Assembly (NCBI GenBank): GCA_049322755.1
Contig: JBMOQX010000005.1
Location: 62,001 to 126,000, forward strand
Origin: DATIUV01 sp049322755
GTDB lineage: Bacteria > Pseudomonadota > Gammaproteobacteria > Burkholderiales > UBA6910
Length of the DNA: 64,000 nucleotides
Direction of reading: 5' to 3'
In this document: piece by piece, positions 43,477 through 52,432 of the stretch
How the letters are laid out: each line of letters opens with the position of its first letter
How positions within the stretch are numbered: the first letter of the stretch is position 1
Translations under genes and position numbers: made by a program
The notes under the pieces: generated by a model
Database searches by the model: none
Told to the model about the DNA's origin: nothing
The model's input: the letters and a program-made list of their open reading frames with translations, nothing else

Positions 43477-45300
43477 ATGGCCCAGCTCGTCGAAGTGAAA
43501 GTCCCCGACATCGGCGACTTCAAGGACGTCCCGATCATCGAGATCCTGGTGAAGCCGGGCGACAGCGTCGAGCAGGAAACCAGCCTGGTCACGCTGGAGT
43601 CCGACAAGGCCACCATGGACATCCCCTCGCCCGCCGCAGGCAAGGTGAAGGACATCAAGGTCAAGGTGGGCGACAAGGTGGCGGAAGGCACGCTGATCCT
43701 GACGCTGGAAGCGGCGGCGGCCTCCGCCTCTCCCCAGCCCTCTCCCGCCAAGGGAGAGGGAGCAAAAGCCGCGGGGGCGAAGGCCGACGCGCCGAAGCCG
43801 GCGCCATCCGCTCCCGCCGCCGCGACCGCGGCCGGCGCCTACTCCGGCAAGGCCGACGTCGAGTGCGAGATGCTGGTGCTGGGCTCGGGACCGGGCGGCT
43901 ATTCGGCCGCATTCCGTTCCGCCGACCTCGGCATGAAGACCGTGCTGGTGGAGCGCTACGCTCAGCTCGGCGGCGTCTGCCTCAACGTCGGCTGCATTCC
44001 GTCCAAGGCGCTGCTGCACGTCGCCGCCGTGATGGACGAAACCAAGGCCATGGCGGCCCACGGCATCAGTTTCGGCGCGCCGACCGTCGACTTGGAAAAG
44101 CTGCGCGGCTGGAAGTCAAAAGTGGTGGGCAAGCTGACCGGCGGCCTCGGCAGCATGGCCAAGACCCGCAAGGTGGAGGTGGTGCGCGGCTACGGCAGCT
44201 TCCTCGACCCGCATCACCTGGAAGTGGAACTCACCAAGGGCGACGGCCAGGACAAGACCGGCGAGAAGAAAGTGGTGCGCTTCGAGAAGTGCATCATCGC
44301 CGCCGGCAGCCAGGCGGTGCGGCTGCCGTTCATTCCCGACGATCCGCGCGTCGTGGATTCCACCGGCGCGCTGGAGCTGCCGTCGGTCCCGAAGCGCATG
44401 CTGGTGATCGGCGGCGGCATCATCGGCCTGGAGATGGCCACCGTCTATTCCACCCTCGGCGCCCGCATCGAGATCGTGGAAATGCTGGACGCGGTGATGC
44501 AGGGGCCGGACCGGGACCTGGTGAAGGTGTGGGAGAAGATGAACGCCCGCCGCTTCGACAAGATCATGCTCAAGACCAAGACCGTCGCCGTGGAGGCGAA
44601 GAAGGAAGGCCTGCTGGTCAGATTCGAGGGCGAGAACGCGCCCGCCGAGCCGCAGCTCTACGACTTCATCCTGCAATCCGCGGGGCGCTCGCCCAATGGC
44701 AAGAAGATCGCCGCGGACAAGGCCGGCGTCGCCGTCACCGAGCGCGGCTTCATCAGCGTCGACAGCCAGATGCGCACCAACGTCGCGCACATCTTCGCCA
44801 TCGGCGACATCGTCGGCCAGCCCATGCTGGCGCACAAGGCGGTGCACGAAGGCCACGTCGCTGCGGAGGCCGCCGCCGGGCAGAAGAGCCACTTCGACGC
44901 ACGCGTGATTCCCAACGTCGCCTATACCGATCCGGAAGTGGCGTGGGTGGGACTCACCGAAGCCGAGGCCAAGGCGCAGGGCGTGAAGGTGGGCGCCGCC
45001 AGGTTTCCGTGGGCCGCCTCGGGCCGCGCCATCGCCAATGGCCGGGACGAGGGCTTCACCAAGCTGATCTTCGACGAGGAGACGCACCGCATCGTCGGCG
45101 GCGGCATCGTCGGCACCCACGCCGGCGACCTGATCAGCGAGGTGGTGCTGGCCATCGAGATGGGCGCCGACCCTGCCGACATCGGCAAGACCATCCATCC
45201 GCACCCGACGCTCGGCGAGTCCGTGGGCATGGCGGCGGAACTCTACGAGGGCGTATGCACCGACCTGCCGCCGCAGCGGAAAAAAATGACGCTTTCGTGA
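43477..45300 (+). CDS. lpdA: Dihydrolipoamide dehydrogenase with N-terminal lipoyl domain
   Basis: The 607-residue protein starts at ATG 43477 behind CGAGGAGC. Residues 1-80 form a lipoyl domain with the modified Lys in LESDKATMDIPSP. A linker of about 45 residues rich in Ala, Pro and Lys follows, then the FAD enzyme with the redox pair GGVCLNVGCIPSKALL and NAD motif VIGGGIIGLEMATV. The C-terminal HPHPTLGESVGMAAE holds the catalytic His. It reoxidises dihydrolipoamide of 2-oxoacid dehydrogenases. No aceE or aceF gene precedes it, so it is an orphan copy or the complex lies elsewhere. Part of the linker is encoded by a palindromic repeat (43738-43760). Confidence 0.93.
   Translation: MAQLVEVKVPDIGDFKDVPIIEILVKPGDSVEQETSLVTLESDKATMDIPSPAAGKVKDIKVKVGDKVAEGTLILTLEAAAASASPQPSPAKGEGAKAAGAKADAPKPAPSAPAAATAAGAYSGKADVECEMLVLGSGPGGYSAAFRSADLGMKTVLVERYAQLGGVCLNVGCIPSKALLHVAAVMDETKAMAAHGISFGAPTVDLEKLRGWKSKVVGKLTGGLGSMAKTRKVEVVRGYGSFLDPHHLEVELTKGDGQDKTGEKKVVRFEKCIIAAGSQAVRLPFIPDDPRVVDSTGALELPSVPKRMLVIGGGIIGLEMATVYSTLGARIEIVEMLDAVMQGPDRDLVKVWEKMNARRFDKIMLKTKTVAVEAKKEGLLVRFEGENAPAEPQLYDFILQSAGRSPNGKKIAADKAGVAVTERGFISVDSQMRTNVAHIFAIGDIVGQPMLAHKAVHEGHVAAEAAAGQKSHFDARVIPNVAYTDPEVAWVGLTEAEAKAQGVKVGAARFPWAASGRAIANGRDEGFTKLIFDEETHRIVGGGIVGTHAGDLISEVVLAIEMGADPADIGKTIHPHPTLGESVGMAAELYEGVCTDLPPQRKKMTLS
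43738..43760. repeat. Palindromic repeat inside the lpdA coding sequence
   Basis: CCCTCTCCC (43738-43746) and GGGAGAGGG (43752-43760) are a perfect 9-bp inverted repeat over a 5-base loop. It resembles the CTCTCCC/GGGAGAG intergenic repeats of many proteobacteria. It stays in frame and encodes PSPAKGEG in the flexible linker. Confidence 0.65.
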
Positions 45301-45330
45301 ACGGTGCGGCGCAGCGCGCCCTGGAGTAAA

Positions 45331-45864
45331 GTGATTTCAACCATGGTGAAGCCCGCACAAACGATTCCCTTTCCACCGCCGGACGTGGTGGTGCGGGACA
45401 TGCGGCCCGACGAGGCCGACGCGGTGGCCAGGCTGGTGCTCTCGTCGTTCGAGGAATTCGTCGCCAAGGACTTCGACGACCACGGGCACGCCAGTTTCGA
45501 GAAGTTCGCCTCAGCCGGGGGGCTGCGTGCCCGCCAGCGGCACGGCTACCTGACGCTGGTGGCGGAAATTCACGGCGCACCCCGGGGCGTCGTGCAGGTG
45601 CGCCCACCCTCCCACGTGGTTGCCCTCTACGTCGAGGAGCGCTTCCAGCGCATGGGCATCGGTCGCCGCCTGATGCGCGCGGTCATCGAGCGCATCCGTG
45701 TTGCCCATCCGGGAGCCGCGTTCGTCACCGTCGCCTCCTCGGAGAACGCGCTGCCTTTCTACCGGCACCTGGGCTTCGAACCTGCTTACACTGGCGAACA
45801 CGAGCAGCAACGCTACCTCGGCCTGCGCCTGCCGCTGCACCACGCCGCCGACCCGGATCACTGA
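45331..45864 (+). CDS. GNAT-family N-acetyltransferase
   Basis: A protein of up to 177 residues. The GTG at 45331 has GGAG four bases upstream; the ATG at 45343 is an alternative. The acetyl-CoA site is VEERFQRMGIGRRLMRAVIE and the last strand FYRHLGFEPAY. The substrate is unknown. It follows lpdA closely and may be cotranscribed. Confidence 0.85.
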   Translation: MISTMVKPAQTIPFPPPDVVVRDMRPDEADAVARLVLSSFEEFVAKDFDDHGHASFEKFASAGGLRARQRHGYLTLVAEIHGAPRGVVQVRPPSHVVALYVEERFQRMGIGRRLMRAVIERIRVAHPGAAFVTVASSENALPFYRHLGFEPAYTGEHEQQRYLGLRLPLHHAADPDH

Positions 45865-45991
45865 CGCGCCGTTCCGAGCTCCGGTGCACGCGCGCCGGGT
45901 GATGTTCGGTCTCACCCCCATCGATCTGCTGGTCGCCGGCGCCGTCATGATCCGCCTGACGCCGCTGGAGCGCGCCGGGGTCCGTTCCCGC

Positions 45992-47517
45992 CTACGCGGG
46001 CTCCGCTGGTCGGCCCGCGCTCGCCGCCGGCGCGCCTGCCGCCGATTCCATTTCGCGGGCGCTGCGCGCCCGGCGGAACCAGTGCGGCACCACCCCGCCG
46101 AGGAACAGGCCGATCGCGATCATGATCACGACGCGGTTGGTGTCCATCAGCCGCGCGCCGGGTATCGTCGCCAGCATGCTCTGCACCTGCAGGAAGGCGA
46201 GCGACAGCACCGCGGCACCCGCTCGGCGCGGCCGCCCCAGTCGTCGGCCAGGAACGCCAGGGTGACGGTGACGCAGAAAGTCATGAACAGCCAGGGATAC
46301 GACCGGCCCATGTCCACCAGCGCGTCGAAGAAACTGCGGAACAGGATCAGCTTGAACAGCAGCTGCACGATCACGCCGCAGCCCACGCCCAGCAGGCCGG
46401 AGAGCAGGTACGCGGCCACCGGCCGCTGCCCGGTGTGGGTGATGTCGGCAAAGCGCCACGCCAGCTTCGGCGCCAGCGCGCACACTACCGCGCAGCCGTA
46501 GATCGCCGCCACCATCACCGCCAGGAACAGCGGCGAGCGGCCGGCGGTTCCGCCGCCGACGATCGAGAAACCGGAGAACAGGATCAGCCCCACCACCGAG
46601 GCCACCGTGAGCACCTGGTTCAGGTCCAGCAGCGCGCCGCTCTCGTCGACGCCCTCGAAGCCCAGCTCCCGCAGCTTGCGCCGGCGGTCCTGCTGGTTCG
46701 CCTCGTTGAGCAGGATGCCCCGCGCCAGCAGCTGGCACATGTCCAGGTAGAGCGTGTCGCAGCGCTCGCGGAACCCGCGCCGCAGCTCCAGCAGTGGCGC
46801 CGCCGAGGCCTCTTCCCAGGCGTGCTTCTCCAGCAGCTGGAAGCAGCGGCCGGCGCCGCCGGCGGTCTGCTCGAAGCGCGCCCGGATCGAGGCGTAGTCC
46901 TCGGCGAAATCCTCCAGCACCCGCGCATAGCGGCGAGACCCCGCGGCGAAACCCTCCAGCACGCCCATCAGGTAGGCGATGCGGGTGAAGTGCCAGCGCG
47001 GCGTCTCGTCCGGCTCGAAGCGCAGGTCCTGAGCGGTGATGCTGGCCAAGCGCACGTCCTCGCCCGCCTTCTCCTGCAGCGCCTTGCGCGCGCTCTCCGG
47101 CACGCGCAGCGTCGCGCGCGCGAGGCGGTCGCGCCACTGGCGCACTTCCAGCGGGATGTTGCCGAGGTCCTGGAACAGCCGCAGCAGCGCGGCGTCGATC
47201 CGCGACAGGATCGGAAAGTTGGGCAGCAGCGCGTTCATCAGCAGTGCCGCCATGATCGGGCTGGTCAGGCCCTTGAGCGAGCCGGGAATGCTGTCCGCGC
47301 CGCGCAGCTGCAGCGCGCCGAACACTTGCGGCGAGCTGGCGGCGATCGCGGAAAGAAAAACGAACAGCAGCAGCGACGCCGCGTGATACAGACCGGCGGC
47401 GGTGTAATAGCGGAACAGCGTGGTCGAGCCGACGATGGTCTTGGGCGTGTGGAAGCGGCCGTGGGCATAGAGCATCACCAGCACGCCGCCGATGATCCAT
47501 TCAACGAACTCCGCCAT
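45992..47517 (-). pseudogene. Polytopic membrane protein interrupted by a frameshift
   Basis: From ATG 47517 the frame reads AEFVEWIIGGVLVMLYAHG, two N-terminal spans, a soluble middle of about 240 residues, then four or more spans as far as TLAFLADDWGGRAE. Near 46216-46222 this frame turns into Cys/Arg-rich sequence and stops at 46147. The neighbouring frame continues sensibly with AAVLSLAFLQVQSMLATIPG, a last span VVIMIAIGLFLGGVVPHWF and a charged tail to 45992. Adding one base there restores a protein of about 508 residues. The break may be real or a sequencing error. I do not recognise the family. The stop codon lies in a small repeat (CCCGC-ctac-GCGGG, 45987-46000). Confidence 0.7.
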
Positions 47518-47618
47518 GACCCGCCTCCCGGAAGCCGCTGCGACGCTGCGGCCTCCATTCGACTGCATCGATATTTATCCAGTATAGGCAGCGTCGCGCG
47601 GACGCGACCGGGTCAGGA

Positions 47619-47852
47619 TTGCCCCACGACGGGCCCGGTGCGCCCGTCTATGGTGAGATGGCAGCGCGCCGACGACGACAAGCCGACTGGGTGCGCCTGC
47701 ACAACGTCACCGGGGCGATCCCCGGCCGCGGCGGCGCGGAGAACGACAGGATCTTCCTTCCCGAGGCCGAGCGCTATTCGCGGAGATACCTGGGCCGCCG
47801 CGAATTGCCGGACCAGATCATGGTGAGCAAGAACCCGCCGGGTGAGATCTAG
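47619..47852 (+). CDS. Possible small protein or gene fragment
   Basis: An open frame of 77 codons whose second half, ending IMVSKNPPGEI, looks protein-like. There is no clear start signal and no recognisable domain. It lies in the 330-bp gap between two minus-strand genes and may be the tail of a lost gene. Confidence 0.3.
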   Translation: MPHDGPGAPVYGEMAARRRRQADWVRLHNVTGAIPGRGGAENDRIFLPEAERYSRRYLGRRELPDQIMVSKNPPGEI

Positions 47853-48310
47853 AGCGGGCTGCACTTCCCGATCGTCAACGACGGCGTGTTCGCACTTTCC
47901 TGGAACGCTTCGTCCCTGTCTGGATCCGTATTCCAGTAGCCAATGTCCTGGCTCTTGAGAAAGCGCAGAGTCTTTGCCGACAGGAAGAATGCCCCTCCGG
48001 TGCAGGTGCAAAACAGACGTCTGGTCTCGTCGAAGTCGCTCTTGCAAGTGCAATCGCCGCGGGATTGGCCGACTGTAACCACTACCCACTGTGCTGACGC
48101 CGCCCACAGCTGCTCTTCCGCGCCAGGGCGTCGCACGAGATATTTCTCGCCGGAGACGTTGAACACCGTAGGCTCCCAACGCTTGGTTCTCTTGTCGAGC
48201 GTAAATCCCGTTGACTTGTCCGCAAGGCAAAGAAAGGAGCCTCCCCCGCTTGCCGCGTCCGCTTCAACAGCAATCCCCAGTGCGATCGCAACAACAAGGC
48301 TGTTCCTCAT
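47849..48310 (-). CDS. Exported hypothetical protein, Cys-rich
   Basis: The 153-residue protein has a signal peptide (MRNSLVVAIALGIAVEADA) and a mature part beginning SGGGSFLCLADKSTGFTLDK. It contains CTCKSDFDE and LFCTCTGG and ends IGKCSPL, giving enough Cys for periplasmic disulfides. GGGGGGAA precedes the ATG at 48310. I do not recognise the family; its look recalls the exported orphan proteins found in mobile or accessory regions. Confidence 0.65.
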   Translation of the reverse strand: MRNSLVVAIALGIAVEADAASGGGSFLCLADKSTGFTLDKRTKRWEPTVFNVSGEKYLVRRPGAEEQLWAASAQWVVVTVGQSRGDCTCKSDFDETRRLFCTCTGGAFFLSAKTLRFLKSQDIGYWNTDPDRDEAFQESANTPSLTIGKCSPL

Positions 48311-48643
48311 TGTTTCCCCCCGTTCGTCCGCCGAGCCTACCGCAGCACCGTCCTCCTATCCTGCCACATGCCATAGCCACCTTCATACGACTTTTCATTG
48401 ACCATTGATGGCCAATACGGTCTAGTTCCACGCCCCGATCGCCAGGACGGGCCTCGGGGGACCGAGCAGCCGTTCGGGCAACTGCCTGCTGATCTCGGAG
48501 GTCTTCAGCCCTTCAATGAAAGCCCTCAACAGCGTCAGGATAGAGATGGTCGACCGGCCTCCGTGATTCTGCGCACTTCTACCAAGCTGTCGGCGCAGGT
48601 GGGGCTACCGCAGCCCAACCCACTTCCACGCGAGGAAGCGCAA
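48311..48643. other. Intergenic stretch with nothing recognised
   Basis: About 330 bp between two minus-strand genes. Open frames on the plus strand here are poorly coding (Arg/Gln-rich, no domain). GC content is lower than the average of the window near 48330-48430, in line with acquired DNA. Confidence 0.4.
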
Positions 48644-49228
48644 TCAGCGGCTCGCGGTCTCCTCTCGCGGCAGGGTCGCCGCCGCAATGGAGCTGTACTT
48701 CCGGTAAGCGGCAGGCTGTCGGCCGCGCGAGGTGGCCGGGAAACCGGGCGCCCGGGCCTGGACCGGCACGTCCTTCCGCGTCAGGTGAATGAATACGCCG
48801 AGGGAAACCAGCAATGCGGAAGCGCCGCCTGCCACCGCCACCGGATATGAGAGATTCCCCGCGAGCTCCAGTTGGCTGTACTTGATGATCATGATGAGCG
48901 CTTCCAGCACCATGGCGATGCATACCACGCTCACAAAGCGCGTGACCGTGCGACGTATCACCGGGATCAAATCGGATCCCTGATCCGGCACCGCGTACTC
49001 CTTGCTGATGCCGACGCCGAGTTCAAAGGTGGCCAGGGAGATGAACGCTGTGTTCATGGCGTGGACGATGGCGCTGATCAGCTCCTTGTCGCCGGGATCC
49101 GTGAAGGCGCGCACGAACTCGATCAGCGCCACCACGCCCAGTGACGCGGCAACCAGAAGGAACATTGCGGAGAAGGATCCTGCCATCAGCTGCTTGATTC
49201 GCTCGATCATGGGTACCTTGGATTCCAT
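48644..49228 (-). CDS. Four-span hypothetical membrane protein
   Basis: The 194-residue protein has spans near residues 16-38 (FSAMFLLVAASLGVVALIEF), 50-72, 93-115 (FVSVVCIAMVLEALIMII) and 127-148 (PVAVAGGASALLVSLGVFI), then a basic tail. Both ATG 49228 and ATG 49210 have possible ribosome sites. It resembles small integral proteins of the general GSU/PA inner-membrane type but no family can be named. Confidence 0.65.
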   Translation of the reverse strand: MESKVPMIERIKQLMAGSFSAMFLLVAASLGVVALIEFVRAFTDPGDKELISAIVHAMNTAFISLATFELGVGISKEYAVPDQGSDLIPVIRRTVTRFVSVVCIAMVLEALIMIIKYSQLELAGNLSYPVAVAGGASALLVSLGVFIHLTRKDVPVQARAPGFPATSRGRQPAAYRKYSSIAAATLPREETASR

Positions 49229-49533
49229 AGCTGCTGTCGACCTCCTACAGACGCATCGGAAAATGCAACATCCTGCTCTCCGAGCAGATACCGTGCCTGC
49301 ACTGCGGGGCGGCTCGTGAAATCAGTTGTTTGCGGGGAGAAGACAAAGATCGCGGCGCGCTGGGTGTCGCAAGGGACCGACACCGAGAGGCGCTGGCTGC
49401 ACGATGTGCCGATTGGAGGGAGTCCCGCGCGCCACGGTGGGGCCAGAGAATAGCGACCAGGGTGGAGGACACGCGGCGCCGCGCTCGATCGCCTTGGCGA
49501 CCGAGTGATCGTTCCGCGCGCGGCCGATGACGA
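49229..49533. other. Intergenic stretch with nothing recognised
   Basis: About 305 bp. Frames on both strands are short and lack start signals or domains. AGGAGG near 49240 on the minus strand may belong to the gene starting at 49228. Confidence 0.4.
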
Positions 49534-49719
49534 CTACGGTTCGTTCAGCTCGTCGTTGCGGAAATGATCCAGCAGGAACTGCTCGTCGAGCGGCGAGAGA
49601 TTGAAGCGGCGGCTGGCCTCCTCGATGGTGCGCGCGTCCCGCTGCGGCTGCTCCGCCAGCCACGCCGCCGCGCGGCGCAGGCCTTCGCGCTCTGGAATAG
49701 CGGAACCGAGATTCTTCAT
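49534..49719 (-). CDS. Small soluble hypothetical protein
   Basis: A 61-residue protein from ATG 49719: after MKNLGSAIPEREGLRRAAAW come LAEQP, TIEEASRRFNLSPLDEQFLL and DHFR. It is helical and charged, with a helix-turn-helix-like look in the last 35 residues. The frame is open further upstream, but that part is unlike a protein. Similar short proteins occur in proteobacteria; the role is unknown. Confidence 0.55.
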   Translation of the reverse strand: MKNLGSAIPEREGLRRAAAWLAEQPQRDARTIEEASRRFNLSPLDEQFLLDHFRNDELNEP

Positions 49720-50108
49720 TTTTCGCCGTTGGGCTTGCCGCCCTGTAACGGAATGTCGGGACGTCGATGGGAAAGCGCAGCGGAAGCGCCTTATGAAGGC
49801 AAACATTACCGCGCTAAGCACGGGCACGCGCGTCCATTGCATCAGGATACTACTCATCACCGCTTCCGAAACCTGGAGTTTCTTCGACCGCAGGGCACCT
49901 GTCGGGCCGTCTTCGACTTCCTGGCGCGCCCTCAGGACGCGGGCCTGGATTTCCTATACTGGTAGGGCAGAAGAGAGGAACAGCCTCGATTCAGAAGGTC
50001 GTCCGGCCCGGGCGCGAACGCCGGGACTTAGCGCACGCGCAACGATCGTCGGCCGAAACCACTGGCGCGCAGCCGGCCACCACACAGCCGGGCGCGCCCC
50101 CACCGCCC
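49720..50108. other. Gap with possible fragment
   Basis: No intact gene is seen. On the plus strand the end of one open frame (49870-49965) reads FRNLEFLRPQGTCRAVFDFL and then stops. It is protein-like and could be the tail of an unidentified decayed gene. Confidence 0.35.
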
Positions 50109-50353
50109 AATCTTACTTACCTTGAAAGCCTTCGGAAAAATCTCGCGCGGATCAACAACGGTATGCTGGCGGACTACATCCCTGAACTGAGCAAGGCCGA
50201 CCCTTCCTGGACTTCGGCATCGTCGACGGCGACCCAATGGCGTGTCTCGAGAACTACTCGCCGACAGCTGGCTCTACGAGGTGGGCATGCCGGCAAAGAG
50301 CGGCGGGGCGGCGGCATCATCGCGGTGCTGCCGGGTCGCTTCGGCGGTCCGTG
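50109..50353 (+). pseudogene. Degraded glutaminase remnant
   Basis: The first part reads LTYLESLRKNLARINNGMLA followed by DYIPELSKADPSW, matching the N-terminal region of glutaminase (GlsA), where the protein is typically GKVADYIPELAKADP. After a change of frame comes FGIVDGDP. The next piece, SWLYEVGMPAKSG then (in another frame) GGGIIAVLPGRFG, matches the C-terminal GLPAKSGVGGGI motif of the same family. A full enzyme has about 300 residues, so roughly 200 are deleted and at least two frameshifts are present. It cannot be functional. Confidence 0.65.
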
Positions 50354-50748
50354 ATGTCGGCTTTGCGTACGTCGGTGACGTCGACGAAATCCGCAGTCCA
50401 AAAGTTGCCGCGCAGCGGCCGGAATCGCGCCTGGTAGATGCGCCCCCTCTCGGCCTGGAACGTAACGGTCACGGTCTCCCTGCAGTAGCCGGTGTTGTAC
50501 GTGGGCCCGCCACCGTAGCTGGGGCTGGCGCCGTAGTTGTAGGCAGTGCCGCAACCGCCCGAAGGGCCAGGGCTGCCGGCGAGAGTTGAATAGCTGAAGC
50601 AAAGCTCGAACGCGTTCACGCCCGGCGCCACGTCGATCAGCAGGAACCCGCCCGCCCAGACGTCGGGTCCGTCGACAGCCACGATGTCTATCTCTTTGCA
50701 ACTGCGGCGATTGTTAAACCGCCCCTCAGGGGAAAACGAGTCTTTCAA
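50317..50748 (-). CDS. Hypothetical protein, Gly/Tyr-rich, start uncertain
   Basis: The frame of 143 codons reads EIDIVAVDGPDVWAGGFLLI then GVNAFELCFSYS, a repetitive centre with Gly, Tyr and Ser, and a beta-like end ETVTVTFQAERGRIYQARFR. It has no signal peptide, and its only usable start is TTG 50748, just after an in-frame stop, so the N-terminus may have been lost. The fold looks like an extracellular beta domain. Its 3' end overlaps the glutaminase remnant by 37 bp. Confidence 0.45.
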   Translation of the reverse strand: MKDSFSPEGRFNNRRSCKEIDIVAVDGPDVWAGGFLLIDVAPGVNAFELCFSYSTLAGSPGPSGGCGTAYNYGASPSYGGGPTYNTGYCRETVTVTFQAERGRIYQARFRPLRGNFWTADFVDVTDVRKADITDRRSDPAAPR

Positions 50749-50754
50749 GGTATT

Positions 50755-50905
50755 AGGTTTTCAACTCGAAAGCTTTTCGAGAAACCGGTAGGCAGCAATA
50801 ATTTATAATTAATTAATTGGTTAAAGCATAATGGCAAATCGCCCAGGCAAGATGTGAGCGTTTCCTTTCCTTTGGCTCCCGGAGAACATCACGTTAAAGA
50901 TTGTT
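50755..50905. other. AT-rich block with a small perfect hairpin
   Basis: GC content falls sharply, with runs such as TTATAATTAATTAATTGG near 50803-50820. CTCGAAA (50765-50771) and TTTCGAG (50775-50781) form a perfect 7-bp hairpin with a 3-base loop. The block may hold promoters for the fructokinase gene and mark a junction of acquired DNA. Confidence 0.55.
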
Positions 50906-51047
50906 AACTGTTGGTCACAGCCCTTCGAGCGGATGCGCGAGCCCGCCGGGGCCGGCACGACAGGCGCAGGGCAGCGCCCGCCAGCGGGAACGCTTCAACG
51001 CGGAGCGGCCGTGACACCGCGCCCGCTGCGATAAGGATCCAGGCGTG

Positions 51048-51953
51048 ATGAATGCAACGCTGCGCATCGGCATCGACCTCGGCGGCACCAAGACCGAGAT
51101 CGTCGCCCTCGACGCCGATCACAACATCCTGCTTCGCAAACGCGAGCCGACGCCCGCCGACGACTACGCCGCCACGCTGGCGCAGATCGCCCGGCTGGTG
51201 AGCGAAGCGGAGGCCGTGCTCGACGCCCGCGGCAGCGTGGGTGTCGCCACGCCCGGCGCGCTGTCGCCCGCCACCGGCCGGCTGCGCAACTCCAACTCCA
51301 CCTGCCTCAACGACCAGCCGCTGAAGGAAGATCTGGAGCGGCTGCTCAAGCGCGAGGTGAAGCTGGAGAACGACGCCAACTGCTTCGCGCTGTCGGAGGC
51401 GGTGGACGGCGCGGCCGCCGGCGCGCGCGTCGTGTTCGGGGTCATCCTCGGCACCGGGGTCGGCGGCGGCATCGTCGTCGACGGCCACGTGCTCCATGGC
51501 GCCAACGCCATCGCCGGCGAGTGGGGCCACAATCCGCTGCCGTGGCGCACCGACGAGGAGCGCCCGGGCCCGCCCTGCTATTGCGGCAAAAACGGCTGCA
51601 TCGAAACCTTCCTGTCCGGTCCCGGCATGGCCTTCGACCACCAGCTGGCGTCCAACGAGGTGCTCGACCCCGTCGCCATCGCCGAGCGCGCTGCCGCCGG
51701 CGACACCGCCTGCGAGCGCACGCTGGCGCGCTACGAGCACCGCCTGGCGCGGGGCCTGGCGACCGTGATCAACGTGTTGGACCCGGACGCGGTCGTCCTC
51801 GGCGGAGGCCTATCCAACCTCGAGCGCCTCTACCGCAACGTGCCGGTGCTGTGGACGCCGTGGATCTTCTCCGACACCGTGCGCACGAAGCTGGTAAGGA
51901 ACCGGCACGGCGATTCGAGCGGAGTGCGGGGAGCGGCGTGGTTGTGGGATTGA
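51048..51953 (+). CDS. mak: Fructokinase, ROK family (Mak-like)
   Basis: The 301-residue sugar kinase starts at ATG 51048 (GTG at 51045 is possible) behind AAGGA. The ROK features are RIGIDLGGTKTEIVALDADH, GVATPGALSPATG and the zinc site PCYCGKNGCIETF. GEWGHNPLPWRTD and the C-terminal HGDSSGVRGAAWLW closely follow E. coli Mak, so fructose is the likely substrate over glucose or N-acetylglucosamine. It converges with the YaiI-like gene. Confidence 0.9.
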   Translation: MNATLRIGIDLGGTKTEIVALDADHNILLRKREPTPADDYAATLAQIARLVSEAEAVLDARGSVGVATPGALSPATGRLRNSNSTCLNDQPLKEDLERLLKREVKLENDANCFALSEAVDGAAAGARVVFGVILGTGVGGGIVVDGHVLHGANAIAGEWGHNPLPWRTDEERPGPPCYCGKNGCIETFLSGPGMAFDHQLASNEVLDPVAIAERAAAGDTACERTLARYEHRLARGLATVINVLDPDAVVLGGGLSNLERLYRNVPVLWTPWIFSDTVRTKLVRNRHGDSSGVRGAAWLWD

Positions 51954-51966
51954 GCGGGGCGGTGCG

Positions 51967-52422
51967 CTACCCGCCGGCGGAACGCCGCGCCAGCAGCCGA
52001 TCCAGCTGATTGGCGAATGCCTGGCGGTCGCTGTTGCTCAGCGCCGGCGGCCCGCCGGTCTGAACCCCCGACGAGCGCAGCTCGTCCATGAAGTTGCGCA
52101 TGTCGAGCAGTTGACGCACGTTCTCGGCGGTGTACAACTCGCCGCGCGGGTTGAGCGCCACGGCGCCTTTCTCCACCACGGCCGCCGCGAGGGGAATGTC
52201 CGCGGTCACCACCAGGTCGCCCGCCTCCACCGCATCGGCGATGTGCCGGTCGGCGACATCGAACCCGGCGCCCACGTGAACCATCCTGATGTGCCGCGAC
52301 GGCGGCGTGCGCAGCGGCTTGTTGGCCACCAGCGTGAGCTCCACTCCCACCCGCTCCGCGGCGCGGTAGAGGATGTCCTTGATCACCGCCGGACAGGCGT
52401 CGGCGTCAACCCAGATGCGCAC
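51967..52422 (-). CDS. YaiI/YqxD family protein (DUF188)
   Basis: The 151-residue protein from GTG 52422 opens with VRIWVDADACPAVIKDIL, the family signature with acidic residues like PIN nucleases. VVTADIPLAAAVVEKGAVAL and ALNPRGELYTAENV follow. The role is unknown; a nuclease is suspected from the fold. It starts 10 bp after the stop of the Rap1a-like gene. Confidence 0.88.
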   Translation of the reverse strand: MRIWVDADACPAVIKDILYRAAERVGVELTLVANKPLRTPPSRHIRMVHVGAGFDVADRHIADAVEAGDLVVTADIPLAAAVVEKGAVALNPRGELYTAENVRQLLDMRNFMDELRSSGVQTGGPPALSNSDRQAFANQLDRLLARRSAGG

Positions 52423-52432
52423 CTCGGTTTGG

